Shown piece by piece: positions 23,805-36,095 of a stretch of 64,000 nt of DNA. This DNA is from Arcuatula senhousia. Taxonomy: Eukaryota; Mollusca; Bivalvia; Mytilida; Mytilidae. The position numbers and the translations under genes are program-made. The notes below the pieces were generated by a model. That model ran no database searches. It had not been told where the DNA came from and was given only the letters and a program-made list of their open reading frames with translations. Numbering within the stretch: position 1 is the first letter of the stretch; every line of letters starts with the position of its first letter. Location of the stretch: NCBI GenBank assembly GCA_963971305.1, contig OZ020304.1, forward strand, positions 1,116,001 through 1,180,000, in the 5' to 3' direction.

Positions 23805-24862
23805 CTTAGGGACGGACCATTTAACTTGAAAGAGGGGGGGGCTTGGTTTTTCCTCAAAAAAGGAGTAGAGCCACGAAGGCTCTAGAATGGCCCAAAAATA
23901 AAACTTTGACATACCAGCTTGTAATCGCTGCTTTGATATTCATTAGTCTTAAAATTTCATAAATTGCCAATATTTTATCCTGTAATTATTTATCAATAAG
24001 GAGAGCAGATAGGTAAAAAATAGACTAGTTCCTGTAAATAACTTTTTTGACAGTTTTCCTTGATTTTCACGTATAAATCGGTGAATATGAAACTAGCCAC
24101 ACCTGTCGATCAAAATTGTTTGTGATAGAAATGTGTACTTTGATATATATAATAAATAAATAAAGAAAAAATTACAGTGGACGACAAATGTGGCCAATAC
24201 TAATTTTGACGAAATATGCAGAGAAACCAGAGAAAATGTGTGAATTTTTTCCAATTTATGGCCTGTTTAAAGTGTCAAGGCTAAACCTGTGGTGTAAATA
24301 TTTTGCTAAATCTTACATATTTGAAAAGTTTGTTCATACCTTAACATATTTTACTTAAATTTTTGACAAGTTGAAAAAATAGTGAAAATACCGGACCGAT
24401 ATAGGGCCTTCGTGGCTTTACTCTTTTGGTTTTAAAACTTAAGCATGTTAAGTATTGTATATTTAGTCTTGGGCCAATGCAAGACAGCGTATAGCAACCT
24501 CTGGTCATGTTGAAGACTGCTGGCTGTTTTCCATTGTGATTTTTTAAATTCCTGTTTCTTTATGTTGGTTGTGTCGCATACACTTATATTCCACATCTCT
24601 TTTTAAGAAATGTATCGTCTAAATATCTTGAAAATGATTTTTTGACAAATGTTTGATGAAAAAAATATTTTGGCAGCAGATCTAGAAGTACAAGCATGAC
24701 ATGGAAAAAAGTATTCTGAAGAAGGATTTTTGCTATATAAAATAATGCTAATAAGGAACAAAATATTTTGTCATGAGGCCTTCAAAAAAGTTCTGTGCGG
24801 AAAAAAATTTCTGTCCAAAACAAAATACCAAGGCCCCTCAGGCCCCCGTTCAAGTTAAATCA
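23805..24862. mobile_element. Long member of a foldback family with CCATTTAACTTGAA ends
   Basis: The left end reads GGACCATTTAACTTGAAAG followed by a G run and CTTGGTTTTT. The right end reads CCCCCGTTCAAGTTAAAT, its inverse. The right third (about 24640-24860) matches the shorter copies at 26.5 kb and 62.5 kb. The central 700 bp is extra and shows no coding capacity. Confidence 0.65.
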
Positions 24863-25810
24863 TAAATGTTCCATAACTTAGCAAATTTAAAACACCAATA
24901 ATTTGCAAAGTGCCAATAAACCATGTTACGTTGAAAATAGGTACGTAGGGACCAAGGACCATTTTTTTAATGGTCGTAAATACTAAATTGTGAATTTATT
25001 GGCCCTATACAGGAGCATTAAATAAACTTGTTTTAAAATGTTCCTGCACTATAAAATGGACTTGCTTAAATCTTCCCCTGTTGGACTAAAACGGTGTTCA
25101 CCCTGTCACTGTGTTTGCTACATGTATATTGAACACTGTAGAATTTCTATGTTTACATGTACTTAAACAGGTTGGGCACAACCCCTCAAATGGGGAATAG
25201 TTATAAAATGAGTAACTCAAAACAGTAGCAAATTTTCATAATGTTTCGGACAGGCAGTTGAAATTTTTACACCATAGGACCAAAATTCATTTTTTACCGG
25301 ATACATGTAGCTCTATAGTCCTTTTTAAAAAATAATGTTTATTTTAAATTTCATACACGATGGCTTGTAAATAAGTCAGATGTGACCAAGACCAAGTTCA
25401 AGTTGACAGTTACTGAGGATCATGTTGATCAGATGCTTGTGGTTTGTACTTTGGTGGGGAAATATTCAGTACACTCGACTTTTATTTGTTTTTAAAAAGG
25501 TTATACCTTTACTTTTGACTATGAAATGTCTATAGATGTAAAATGTAAACAAATTTTGTCAGCTGTGTCGTGTGTCAATCTCAGCATCCAAGATGGCGAT
25601 AGAGTTGCATTCTGGGATTTTCAAAAATTTACATTTTTGAAAAAAAAATTAGTTTACATGCCTTTTTTGAAATAAATATCATTTTTTTATCTAATTTTAA
25701 TTTTTCTATAACAAGATCTCAGTTTTAGTTAAAGTTATTCTCAAACATTTGTATAGATAGCCTTCGGGTTGACGAAAATTCCCGATCCCTCGGGGAACCT
25801 TTCAAAATTG

Positions 25811-25918
25811 ACCAATCGCCAATCAGCTGGGCGGCGCGAACTGATTTGAAAACAAAAGAGACGCCAATCAATCTCGCTGTGGGCGGTTCACCGTTTGTAA
25901 ACACAATTTGTATAAATA
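25811..25918 (+). promoter_or_regulatory. Promoter of the BEN-domain gene: CCAAT boxes, GC boxes, TATA box
   Basis: Three CCAAT pentamers (25812-25816, 25819-25823 and 25864-25868), two GGGCGG boxes (near 25829 and 25882) and TATAAATA (25911-25918) precede the first ATG at 25960. With transcription starting about 30 bp past the TATA box, the leader would be under 20 bases. The stretch is also visibly more GC-rich than its surroundings. Confidence 0.6.
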
Positions 25919-25959
25919 TTGACAGTCATACACGTGCATCTAGCAAAACTTTTTACATC

Positions 25960-28900
25960 ATGTCAGAGACACGTTTGTACGCTTTACTTTTGTGGGTTGA
26001 CGACGACCCTATTGTTGGAAATGTTCTCAGTATCGCCTCTAGCATTGTTGAACCACGTAAAGCGTTGGAAGACTACAGAGTTGGTGAGACTGTTCAAGCC
26101 AAGTTCAAGAATTTTCCAGGCACACATACAGCAGTGATAGCAAAGATTGGCAGTAAGATATTGATTGTTTTTATTTCACACAATTTAATTAGTAAATTAA
26201 TGACTATTATATCATTTTAGCACATTAAATAATCATCAAATGAATAAATTTACAATAATAAAAAAACAGGTATAATAGAACCTACATGTGCAGTATGTAA
26301 ATGTAAATATGTTTTTTTAACTGTCTTGCATGGAAAACTGTTCATTTTAAAGTATTTTTTTTACAAACATGCTGTAAATGTTACATGTTTCTGTTATGGA
26401 TGGTCACTCGTGTACTGTTAAATGAATCCTCGCGTGTATAAATTATGATTTCTCACGGTATTTACTCTCGTGTAAACTTAATATGGTAGGTGGCAGTAGC
26501 TATTGAACTAGTAAGGGTGGGCCTTTACTTTTTTCCTAAAAAAATATTCTTAAAAATTGTTTTTGATGAAAAAAATATTTTGACAGCTGAGTCAGGGTAA
26601 GAAAAAATATTCTGAAGAAGGATTTCTGCCATATAAAATAATGTTAATAGTGAAAAAAAGATATTCTGTCGCGACACCTTTGAAAAATAAACATTTTTTC
26701 CGTGCTTTGCGCTGAAAAAAATTCTGACCAAAACAAAACACCAAGCCCCCCTTCAAGTTAAATGGTCCATCCCTAATAGCTTTTAAATTATTCAGCAGTA
26801 CAGTATCCCTATGATCATGAAGTGATATTTTTTTAGAATAACAATATATCTATATTTTTGTCTTTGTACACATGCACATTGTACACTATTAAAAGGGTAA
26901 AGCTTTTTTTTTTCATTTTTTACAGCACAGGAAGAAAAAAGACAGTTAGACCAGTGTCTAAAAGGCCAACAGTTTCTAGACCTTGTGCAGAAATATGGGA
27001 AAACAAAAGCAAACAGCAAAGCCAGTGAAAAAGAAGAAACAAGCAAACAGCACAAAAGGGTACAAATTGTATTTTATGAAAACATCCTTGTAGTTTCAAA
27101 TGTTTACTATAATTATAAGTTTTAAAAACAAAGCTCTGTAGATTTGATCTTAATAAGCTGTCAATTGGCATTCAATTTAATTTGTATCAGTTTGTTAAAC
27201 AATCAATTCTCTTGACTTCAAATTTAAAGTTTTTGGGGCTGCAGTGTTCACACATGTATGAATCTGTACTTTCTTTCAGAATTATTTATATTACATGTAT
27301 TATTCCACCATATTTTCTTAGAAAACATTAAATTGTAAACCATACAAGTACACATTTATAGACTTCTATATGGCATGCATACTCAATCATTGGCTAAATA
27401 GATTCCACTTTTAGAAAATACTGCAAAACGTTTAACAATAGATTGAACAAACATGCAATATTGCAATGATTATTATATTTTTTGCATTGTTTTATGTACA
27501 AAAGTAAATTTTTAATTATTTATGATGTTTGTAAATTTTTCTTCAGAAAACCCCAGTTAAAGCTTCCAGCAAAGCAAAGAAGCAGAAAAAAGAACCCCCT
27601 GCACCCAAACCAGTAAAGGTATAACAATAAATATAAATAAAAATTGAATGTAAATGATTATTTTCCATACTGTACATGCTGTATGTATGAAGTAGATCAA
27701 GTCCTATGTATAACATAATTTCAAGACAAATTGTTAGTAGTAGACCTATAGCTAGCTTTTTTCAATAATTGATAAGAAATTGTACATTGACACTGACTTA
27801 ACATAGTTTCTAAATATTTATACATGTACATCATGTACATGCCTGATAGAAAATTGTTAATATACATCAAATGACAAAAACTCATGACAAAAAACTTTTC
27901 TGCGTCTGCCACATTTATTTTTTTCGAAACTCATCAGAGATACTCTTGCCAAAAAGTTTAAAATGTCAAACACCACATGAATATGAAAACCATATACATG
28001 TAAGAGCAATAAACCCATCTGCAATCTTTAATTCTCCATCCCCTGTTCAACTATCTGAGGTATGAAATATTTTTAAAAAATATGTGATGTCAAATAAAAA
28101 AATGGCCAAACTAATCTTTAAGATGTTACTTGCAATTTTCTGCATTCATCAAACATTATTTAAGACATTGATTTAAAAAAATTCACAATCTTCTTTGCTT
28201 GTGAATTTTAGTTGAATAATTCTCATTTTTTAAGTATATTTTGTTATTTTCAATCTTTATTTTTATGGTTAAAAACGAACATTGATGTTAAATATTAAAA
28301 GAAATTCACTTCAAAGTTATAGTCCCCCCAAAAAAGACACTTCTACACTGAAAACATGTGCAACAACACAACAAAAATTTAAACAATAGTAATTATAGTA
28401 CTAGCATGACTAGCATCATAGAATTATTTTAAAACATAGCATTTTTTTCTGACCCAACTAATCATGCATTCAAAAAATTTTATACCCCCTCCCCTAACAA
28501 TTTTTAGGGGTATAAAGAAATCACCCTGTCTGTTGACGTATATAATAAACACAACTCTTAATAAATCTCTTTATTGATTTAATGAAACTTTACATCAAAC
28601 ATCATGTGATGGTGTGCATGAAGGAATTTTAGTGCAGTAAGATATCATTCAGGGGAGATAATTGGACTTAAGTATTTTGCAATAAAAAGTTTTTAATATG
28701 AAGCTGGAAATATCATTTTGCGAGCTCGCTCATAGTATTCCGAACTTTATAGATTAATGCACATTACCCGAAAAAAGTGTTTTTTGATCAACCCCTAGTG
28801 GCTTACCATTTCATGTGGTTTATCCTTATCACAGTTTTAATTAGAAAGACATTAATAATGTTTGTTGATTTGAATGACCATACTTTATTTTAGAAATCTC

Positions 28901-31408
28901 AACAGCCAGATTTGACAGAGGTACCAAATGATGAACCAGAACAGCCACTTGAAAGTCAGCCACCAGCAACACCCTACAACCCTGACTCCCAGGTATTTAC
29001 TTCAAAATACTTAATGTTTCTTATTAACTGCCATGTAGTCAAAGTTACTGTAAAATACTTATTTTTGTAAGCTCCAATTTATGAATTGATGGTTTCAAAT
29101 TCAATTGTCATCTACAAGGAGCAGCATTAATGGAGAATCAGCTCACCCATTATAACAAAAAAAAACTTTAAAAAATATACAGTTAAAAATCAATTTACAT
29201 TATAGTATATTCAAGCACGATAAATTTGTTCTAGAACATAATAAATAAGAGAAGCAAAATTTATACAGCTGCCTGCCATTTAGTAGACTTAGATACTGTT
29301 AACAGTGTTCTAGGCTATTTAGTAGACTTAGATACTGTTTATTGATTTAAATGAACATGCTTTATTTTAGAAATCTCAACAGACAGATTTGACAGAAGTA
29401 CATGTACCTGTACCAAGTAATGAACCAGAACAGCTTGACAGTCAGCCACCACTAACACCCTTTTACAATGGCTATACTGAGGTAGTTATTACCTTTCATT
29501 AACAAATATTTGATACATAAGCTTAAGCATAATGAGTTTTACTGTGCCTCCCCTTACCTGGGCAGTTGTGCATCTACTTCCTGTTTTCTGAGCCGAAAGA
29601 CTTTTTAAAGGGTAAGAAATTGACAATTGTTGCAACAGATTTCTCAGCTTCTACTGGAGGAATTGATTTTAAATTTGGTATAACCCTTAAAGGCTTTAGC
29701 ATGATGAGAACAGACTTAGGCTGCATTTACTTCCTGTTTTCCGAATGGTCAAGTGGGGGTATCCTTAGCACAACTAAGTGCAACTGAAACACCTTGCTTT
29801 TTTGAAAGAGTTCTAAAACTCAGCATGTCCTCATAGCAGCTTATATCTTTTAGCACAATACTAACTATAAAGACCAATCTACTGTAAACTTGTACATTTA
29901 TATTTGACTTATTGAGCTTTAGTTAAAAAGAGGCACAATACATGCATGTATTAACAATGGTAACACATTCATGACATTCCCATAAAAGTTCAAAAAAGAA
30001 AAATATTCATGAAAGATTACAGTTATTTCATTACATAATAATATCTGGAATACTTACTCATTTATAATAGTGTTAAGCGATGTTCTGTTATATACCACAA
30101 CAATGTATACTGATTTTTATACCCCGCCACACGAAGCGGCAGGGTATTATGTTATACCCTCAGTTTTTTACGGTGTCTGTCTGTCCGTCCCCCGAAGGTT
30201 TCCGACCAATAACTTGAAAATGCGTTAAAGGATTTGAATGATATTTTGCACAGCTGTTAAGTACAATAAAATACAGTTCAAGTTCGATTTCCAGCATGAT
30301 CCAAAAAATAGTTTTCGAGATAGGCCACTTTGAAATCAAATTTTATGAACTTTTGATCTTACAACGTGGCAGGGTATCATTTAATGTCCTATTACATGCC
30401 TTTTTTTTATTTTTACTTTTAAGGAGATTCTAGAGGCCAAGGTGGCAAAGATTAAAGATTTTAGCAAGTGTGCTAAGACACTACTACGAATCTTATACAG
30501 CGATGCTGAAAGACAGGGAAGAAGTGTGTGTGGCAGTACAGCCAACTCAAAGTTTCCACCAAAACCTGCTCTTCAACATCCAGAGAGACTTGAGTTCATC
30601 TATGGTATATAATGTTTTAATTTTTTTCTCAACAAACCTTTTCATTTAAATATCAGGAACAGTAATGTACATCATTTGGTAAAAATAAAATTGCTTTTTT
30701 TATTACACAAAAAAAACTTTTAAAGCGAAAGCAATCAAGGAATACTGTAGCTAGTATTTTTTTTGTATCAAAATCTATTTAATAGAAACATTGAAATACC
30801 GAAGAGACAGCTATAAATTTTGCACTGTATTAAAACAAGGACCTGTCTGAAACGGTTCATTAAGATGAATAATTGAAAACTTGAAACATGTTATGTAAGA
30901 AGCAAAGAGGCACCAATGGGGCATTCGAGTGTCATAATTCCGAAAGGGCAACGACAAAACCGGTAAACATGAACAAAAACAGCACAACGAAAGCACAAAA
31001 TCAACCAAACAGTAAATTGTGGGTGACCATATGAGTTGCATAGCCTTAAAACAAATCCAAGATGGTTGTCCCTTTTAAATTGTCGACGGTTACTAGAAAA
31101 AGAGACAAAACAATAATATTTTGTTTGATTGTCACAATTTTAAATTGAGTAATCATTGAATTAAGTTTGACGAGTTCAATGATGCCAACAGAATTTTGAT
31201 TTCTTGTAACAATTTTACCATTCACATGTAACTTCTAAATGATAGAAAGCTTTGATTTTAAAACATCCCAACACATGTTTGTTTTATTCTCATTTTTATT
31301 TTAATATTCTATATTGTAGCTATAATTGGAAAGAGATGGCCTAGTGTGTCCAAGAAAGAAGTAAATGGAAAGCTGGCGGAATGCTTAAAGCCAAGTGCCT
31401 TGAAGTAG
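25960..31408 (+). CDS. BEN-domain protein, seven exons
   Basis: Exons, joined by splice phase: 25960-26152, 26926-27059, 27547-27618, 28894-28992, 29371-29481, 30424-30604 and 31320-31408. All borders are GT-AG and every phase fits, giving 292 residues. The N-terminal part (1-65), with LYALLLWVDDD and VGETVQAKF, resembles the start of other invertebrate and fish BEN proteins. Residues 65-203 are charged and low in complexity. The BEN domain (about 212-290) includes CAKTLLRILYSDAERQGRSV, PALQHPERLEFIYAI and KRWPSVSKKEV. BEN domains bind DNA or chromatin proteins, so a nuclear regulatory role is likely. Exons 4 and 5 are duplicates (both begin KSQQ.DLTEV), and exons 3, 4 and 5 are all multiples of three, so they could be skipped freely. 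I used the ATG at 25960; no earlier in-frame ATG lies in this exon. BEN is assigned by pattern, not by search. Confidence 0.82.
26513..26776. mobile_element. Foldback element with TTCAAGTTAAATGGTCC end, in intron 1 of the BEN gene
   Basis: The right end, CCCCTTCAAGTTAAATGGTCC, is the inverse of the left end of the copies at 23.8 kb and 62.5 kb. The body shares ATATTCTGAAGAAGGATTT with the 24.7-kb copy in the same orientation. About 260 bp, no coding capacity. Confidence 0.65.
28540..28740 (-). repeat. Inverted copy of the 18.1-kb dispersed repeat, in intron 3 of the BEN gene
   Basis: Read in reverse it shows GAGCTCGCAAAATGA near the start and AATTATCTCCCCTGAATGAT further in, as in 18123-18545. 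It is diverged and truncated. Confidence 0.55.
30115..30395. repeat. Dispersed repeat with TACCCCGCCAC and GTGGCAGGGTA ends, in intron 5 of the BEN gene
   Basis: The left end ATACCCCGCCACACGAAGCG and the right end CGTGGCAGGGTATCATT are approximately inverted. Between them is CTGTCTGTCCGTCC and non-coding sequence. It ends only some 30 bp before the acceptor of exon 6. Confidence 0.6.
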
Positions 31409-31546
31409 ACATTTCAGAACTCTTTTTTAATTTAATATAATTTAAACATACACTCGTGTATATATATATATGTACATAAATGTATCTATTATTTATCAAG
31501 TAAATGTTTTAGTGCTTTTAATTTATTTTGTCTCATTTCCTGATTT

Positions 31547-31945
31547 GAATCCAGAAAAAAATCCGGATTTTTTGTTCGGAAAAAAATTCTTACTTCAGAA
31601 AAAATAGTGCATATTCCATGTATTCGGATAAGTATTCGTAAAAAGATTTGTATAAAAATTTGGAATTCCGAATAATATGGAGTATTTGGACATTTCCGAA
31701 TAATTTCCAAATGCAAATTTGGATTTTTTTACTCTTCCGAATAATTTTCCGAATTAATATTCGGAACTTAAAAATACTTCCATATAGTATTTGGAAAATT
31801 AATTCGGATTTCCATATTATTTGGAACTTATCTTATCCTCAATTCAAAGTAGTTAAAAAATTCGGAAAAAAAATTCGGAACTGTCCGAATACTCCGAATG
31901 TTTAGTTCCGAAAAATTATTTGTATTTTCCTGCTACGGGTAATAA
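31547..31945. repeat. TTCGGAA-rich repeat ending in CCTGCTACGGGTA
   Basis: The block is dense in TCCGAAT and ATTCGGA words in both orientations and closes with CCTGCTACGGGTA, the inverse of the start of the 17.1-kb array. It appears to be a relative of that element without the 41-bp expansion. It lies just past the 3-prime end of the BEN gene. Confidence 0.65.
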
Positions 31946-32038
31946 CCAGTTGTATATACAATGTATTTATTATACAGAAAAACAGTTTTTATTTTATTAT
32001 CTTTTTTTTCAACAAAGAGGAAAACAGAAATGAGGACT

Positions 32039-33901
32039 TCAGTGTGCATCGCTGCAATTGATCCCGGCCGGACACGTAGACAACTGGCTATCAAGATAAT
32101 TCTGTAGTGAAGAGTCAATGGTGTCACAATTTCCGAAGAGTTTAAATCGAGTGGTCACGGACTTGTCGTTTTTCACATCAAAAAGCCATTTCAAACCACA
32201 ATTGCATTCAATGGTATTGTCTGACAAATCTATAATTAGATATCCGCCATGATGGTTCCGGATGAGTGATTCTATTGCACACGGCACGCTATGTATTTGC
32301 ACATTTTTCAACTCAAGTCTTCTTAGAAGAACTTGGTTTTCGAATGCCTGATTTGAAATATAAAGAATGGGGTTATTGTTTAAGACGAGTGCGTTTAACT
32401 CGCGCGATTCTCTCAAATCATTGGTTTCTATGGCGTGAATAGTGTTGTTAGACAAGTCCAGAATATTAAGGTGTTGGATATCTTGAATGGCACCCGGAAT
32501 TCTCGTTATGCCAGAATTTTTCAAACTTAGACTAGAAATTTGACTGACCGACTGAGCTGACTTGTCACTCACAAACTTAAGTTCGTTTTGGTCCATAATC
32601 AGCTGATCAAGTTTTTCGAATCCCGCAAGGACTTCTGGGAAGGTTGTTATGTTATCGTCTATGAGAGATATCTGGTTGAGGTATGGTAGAAACCCTCTGA
32701 TGATAGGAATCCTCAGCCCATAATCCCCTACATCTTCATTGTGATCGAAATGTAGCTCTCTTAGATACCTTAACCTCGAAATAGCTAGAGGTACGGATCG
32801 TAGTTTCGTGTGAGAAACAAACAACCTCAAGAGCGTTCCTTGGAATCCATGAAACGCGCCTATTGGCATGATAGTGATAGCTGCAGCCGTCAGGTGAAGC
32901 TCCTGAAGCTGGGTCAGATGTTTCAATGTGGTAGGCCATTGCGTGAGCTCGGGACCGCCTATCTTAGTCCCAAAGTAAAAAGTATGAAGAGTATCGCCAA
33001 TATCCCGTAATATACTCTCATCGAAATTGTTTTGATTTATGGGGTTGCCTGATACGTCGAGACTCTCTATTATTGTAAATTTTGACAAGGCAGTAGGAAG
33101 TTTAGTTAACTCATTGTTTGATAAGTTCAATAGTCTTAGCCTAGTTTCTAAACCTTTAAACGAGTCGGCGTCTAATTTGCTGTCAGTCAAATTGCAGTTT
33201 TCTAGAATTAGATCCTGCAGAGCCCAGCCGCTAAAAGCTCCACTAGGTATTGTCAAGTTACTGTCCTCGACTTCCAACCTAAGAGATGAGCTTCCGGAAG
33301 TAAGAGGAACTATTTCGTCTAACTTGGCGCATTTAACTATGTTGGCCTGACATTGGCATGCGCCTTGCATTCTAGGGGGCACTGTACATCCTGCGCGTTT
33401 CTGTATTGTTGCAGATTGGCAGTCATGGAATATCAATAGGGATATCAAAAATGTTGAAACCTGAAAGTAAATTTAGTTTGTTAACTTTAGTGGGTTTTTT
33501 GAAAATATTGTTTTTAAAAAAATATATGTAGTTTTAAAAGGTATTATGTAACAATAAAAATAAAAGTTAGCACAAATGTATATCATGTATGAGCTTTAGG
33601 GAGTTGAACATCAATGAGAATGAGGTGGGAAATGAATGGATAATGAAATGATGACGAAGTGGTGTAAAAAAAAACAAGGTCAATATGTATAGCATATAAG
33701 CCGTACCTTCGGATTCGCTGCAGTAGGCTTATTTCTGGTTAAACTCGTCCAACATATTGACCTTGTTTTTTCTACACAACTTCATCTTCATTTCATGTTA
33801 ATCATTTATTCATAAAAATATCGGAGAATATACAGTATTCTTTCGACCAGCGTATCACGGCCTGACGGTTCGGTCTGCAAGGTGATACCTAATTATACCA
33901 T
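32039..33901 (-). CDS. Secreted leucine-rich-repeat protein, copy 1
   Basis: The main exon runs from 33460 to the TGA at 32039, 473 codons, behind a TTTACTTTCAG acceptor. It opens in phase 0 with the hydrophobic VSTFLISLLIF, a signal peptide lacking its Met, so the start lies in an upstream exon. A candidate is ATG at 33899-33901, directly followed by GTATAA, which would make the first coding exon a bare ATG as in the paralogue at 38.9 kb. After the signal come an N-terminal cysteine cap (CTVPPRMQGACQC), about ten LRRs with consensus L..L.LS.N.L..LP, and a C-terminal cap (CNCGLKWLFDV, NCDTIDSSLQNYL). There is no membrane span or anchor, so it is probably secreted. LRR-only proteins serve adhesion or recognition; the ligand is unknown. 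The main exon is certain, the first exon tentative. Confidence 0.85.
33642..33800. repeat. Inverted repeat in the putative first intron of LRR copy 1
   Basis: Two arms of about 50 bp face each other: AACAAGGTCAATATGT on the left and ACATATTGACCTTGTT on the right, with ATGAAATGATGACGAAGT matched by ACTTCATCTTCATTTCAT outside. The loop is about 60 bp. It looks like a foldback element; I did not find a clear target duplication. Confidence 0.65.
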
Positions 33902-35180
33902 CGAGGGATCTCTTCTCATACCGGCGCTGTATGGACACAGCGGTCTGACTTGTTATCAGGCTAATGCAGAAAGCTTAAGGTGTCTTGAGGCTATAAAACT
34001 TAGCATCTTTTTGCAGATATTGTTTTTTTTTGTATTTAATTGGTTAACTAACTGGACTTTGCAAACAAAAACTATATTTCATTATATGGATATTTTTAAT
34101 TCTATTTAAAAATAATTAGTTAAGGGAAAGTTTAAATGTATTAATTTGTCGGTTTCGTTGACCCTGAAAAGATTGCTGAACTATATCAATTTGCATAATC
34201 ATTCAAGCCGAATAAACATGTATTAGTTCATTGATAGTAAATTTTTACTCACTATTTAAATGTCTACTGAGCTTTTTTCTGATTATTATTTCCAGTTACA
34301 TCTGAATAAGGTAGTCATGATAAAGTTTGAATATTTTAAGTTCAATATTTTCTCAATTTTAATTTCTTTTTGACTTTGATCATGTAGTAGTTTTCTTTTT
34401 CGACCCGCCCACCCTATCCCTTATTGTAGAGTATTATATATATAATTAAATTTTTGTCATTCGTATAAAGGTTTAATGAAATATTCATATTTCATTTGTA
34501 TAATTTTTGTTTTTAATAGAATTTCTGTTAACTTTTATTTTATTTTTGATAGTAAATGATTACAGTTGATGTTTGTAATTGCTACGTATTTATCGTTTTG
34601 CGTGTATTGATCATCTGTATTAATGACTGACTACCTAAAATGGCTATAATAAATTATTTTTATTCAATCTGAACTTTTCTTTAATTTAATCAAAATGGAG
34701 CAATTATAACACAAAAATGACATTTTAATATTTTTTTCAGATTTTCCGTACTAAATCAAAGGGTGATAATTCAATTTATATAAAATGGTTTTTAAGGTTA
34801 ACGGTGGCCCTATATTTTTCAGACAAATTCGGAGAGCTTAATTAAGGAAAGGGAGTTTTCTGCCGATTTTGAGATGATTCTATAGTAAGATTTTTTTATG
34901 GTGCCTGAAGCTCTATTTCTCCTAATACATTCTATATAACAGTATTGAAACTTCGCTCTTAATAGACAGCTGATAACGCTCGTAAATGAACGGTGACCTC
35001 CTCTTTTTTTATATATTTTATCTAAATATTTACGAGTATGAATGAGCAAAAAAAAAAAAGAAAAATGAACCCGAGACACCTGAACGCGAACACAGTAGCT
35101 TCTGTAAAAGAATGCAAAGTGCTGTGTAACATGGTTACAATCATAAGTACTTAAATAATGCCAATATCTAATTGATTTTT
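33902..35180. other. Gene-free AT-rich stretch between the two LRR genes
   Basis: No exons recognised. Its left margin is where the promoter of LRR copy 1 should lie if the ATG at 33899-33901 is used, but I see no clear TATA or initiator signal. Confidence 0.4.
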
Positions 35181-36095
35181 GTCTCGCCTGCGAAGCAGAG
35201 CGGGACATAGGTGTTACTTTACCGGCGGCGGCGGCGACGGCGGCGGCGACGGCGGCGTTAACTTTTTGGAAAAGTTTTATGAGCACCTCCATATCTCAAG
35301 AACTATAGGTCCTGGGTTGATGAAACTTGGTATGCATATGCCCCAGTAGTAGCTTAGCACAGTTGCATCCCCATCTTTTGACCTTGACCTTGATTTTCCG
35401 GTTGAGTGACTTTGACAATTTTCAATACATATAATAGCAATGGAAAAGTTTTGCGAGCACCTCCATATCTCAAGAACTATAGGTCCTAGGTTGATGAAAC
35501 TTGGTATGTATATGCCCCAGTAGTAGCTTAGCTCAGTTGCATCCCCATCTTTTGACCTTGACCTTGATTTTCCGGTTGAGTGACTTTGACAATCTTTAAT
35601 ACATATAATAGCAATGGAAAAGTTTTGCGAGCACCTCCATATCTCAAGAACTATAGGTCCTAGGTTGATGAAACTTGGTATGCATATGCCCCAGTATTAG
35701 CTTACCACAGCTGCATCCCCATCTTTTGACCTTGACCTTGATTTGTCGGTTGAGTGACTTTGACAATTTTCAATACATATAATAGCAATGGAAAAGTTTT
35801 GCGAGCACCTCCATATCTCAAGAACTATAGGTCCTAGGTTGATGAAACTTGGTATACATATGCCCCAGTAGTAGCTTAGCACAGTTGCATCCCCATCTTT
35901 TGACCTTGACCTTGATTTTCCGGTTGAGTGACTTTGATTATTTTATTGCATGTATTTGCAATGTTTAAGTTCTATAAACATCTTTTGATCTCAGAAACTG
36001 AAAATCCATGTAAATTCAATATATAGAGGAAGTAAGATAGAATAATTGTTTCTATTGGTGCCGGCAGGCGAGACATACTTTAGTGTTAACTCTTG
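35181..36095 (+). mobile_element. Element with GTCTCGCCTGC ends, GGC triplets and a 174-bp tandem core
   Basis: The left end is GTCTCGCCTGCGAAGC, followed by ACATAGGTGTTACTTTACC and a GGC/GAC triplet run (35222-35256). Four copies of a 174-bp unit follow; GAGCACCTCC recurs at 35281, 35455, 35629 and 35803. The right end is GGTGCCGGCAGGCGAGACAT, the inverse of the left. Each unit carries TTGACCTTGACCTTGA. The ends and triplet module match the elements at 1.5, 2.2 and 42.7 kb while the core differs. A long minus-strand frame here runs through the triplets as poly-alanine and is not a gene. Confidence 0.78.

Noticed and set aside
27871..28065. An extra BEN-gene exon ending at CTATCTGAG before GTATGA
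   Set aside because: The part around 27930-28000 resembles the dispersed repeat (CTCATCAGAGATACTC, ATGTCAAACACCACATGAA). There is no good acceptor in phase, and the gene reads through without it.
34819..35292. 157-codon minus-strand frame with an alanine-rich stretch
   Set aside because: The alanine run is the GGC triplet module of the element at 35.2 kb, and the rest has chance composition.
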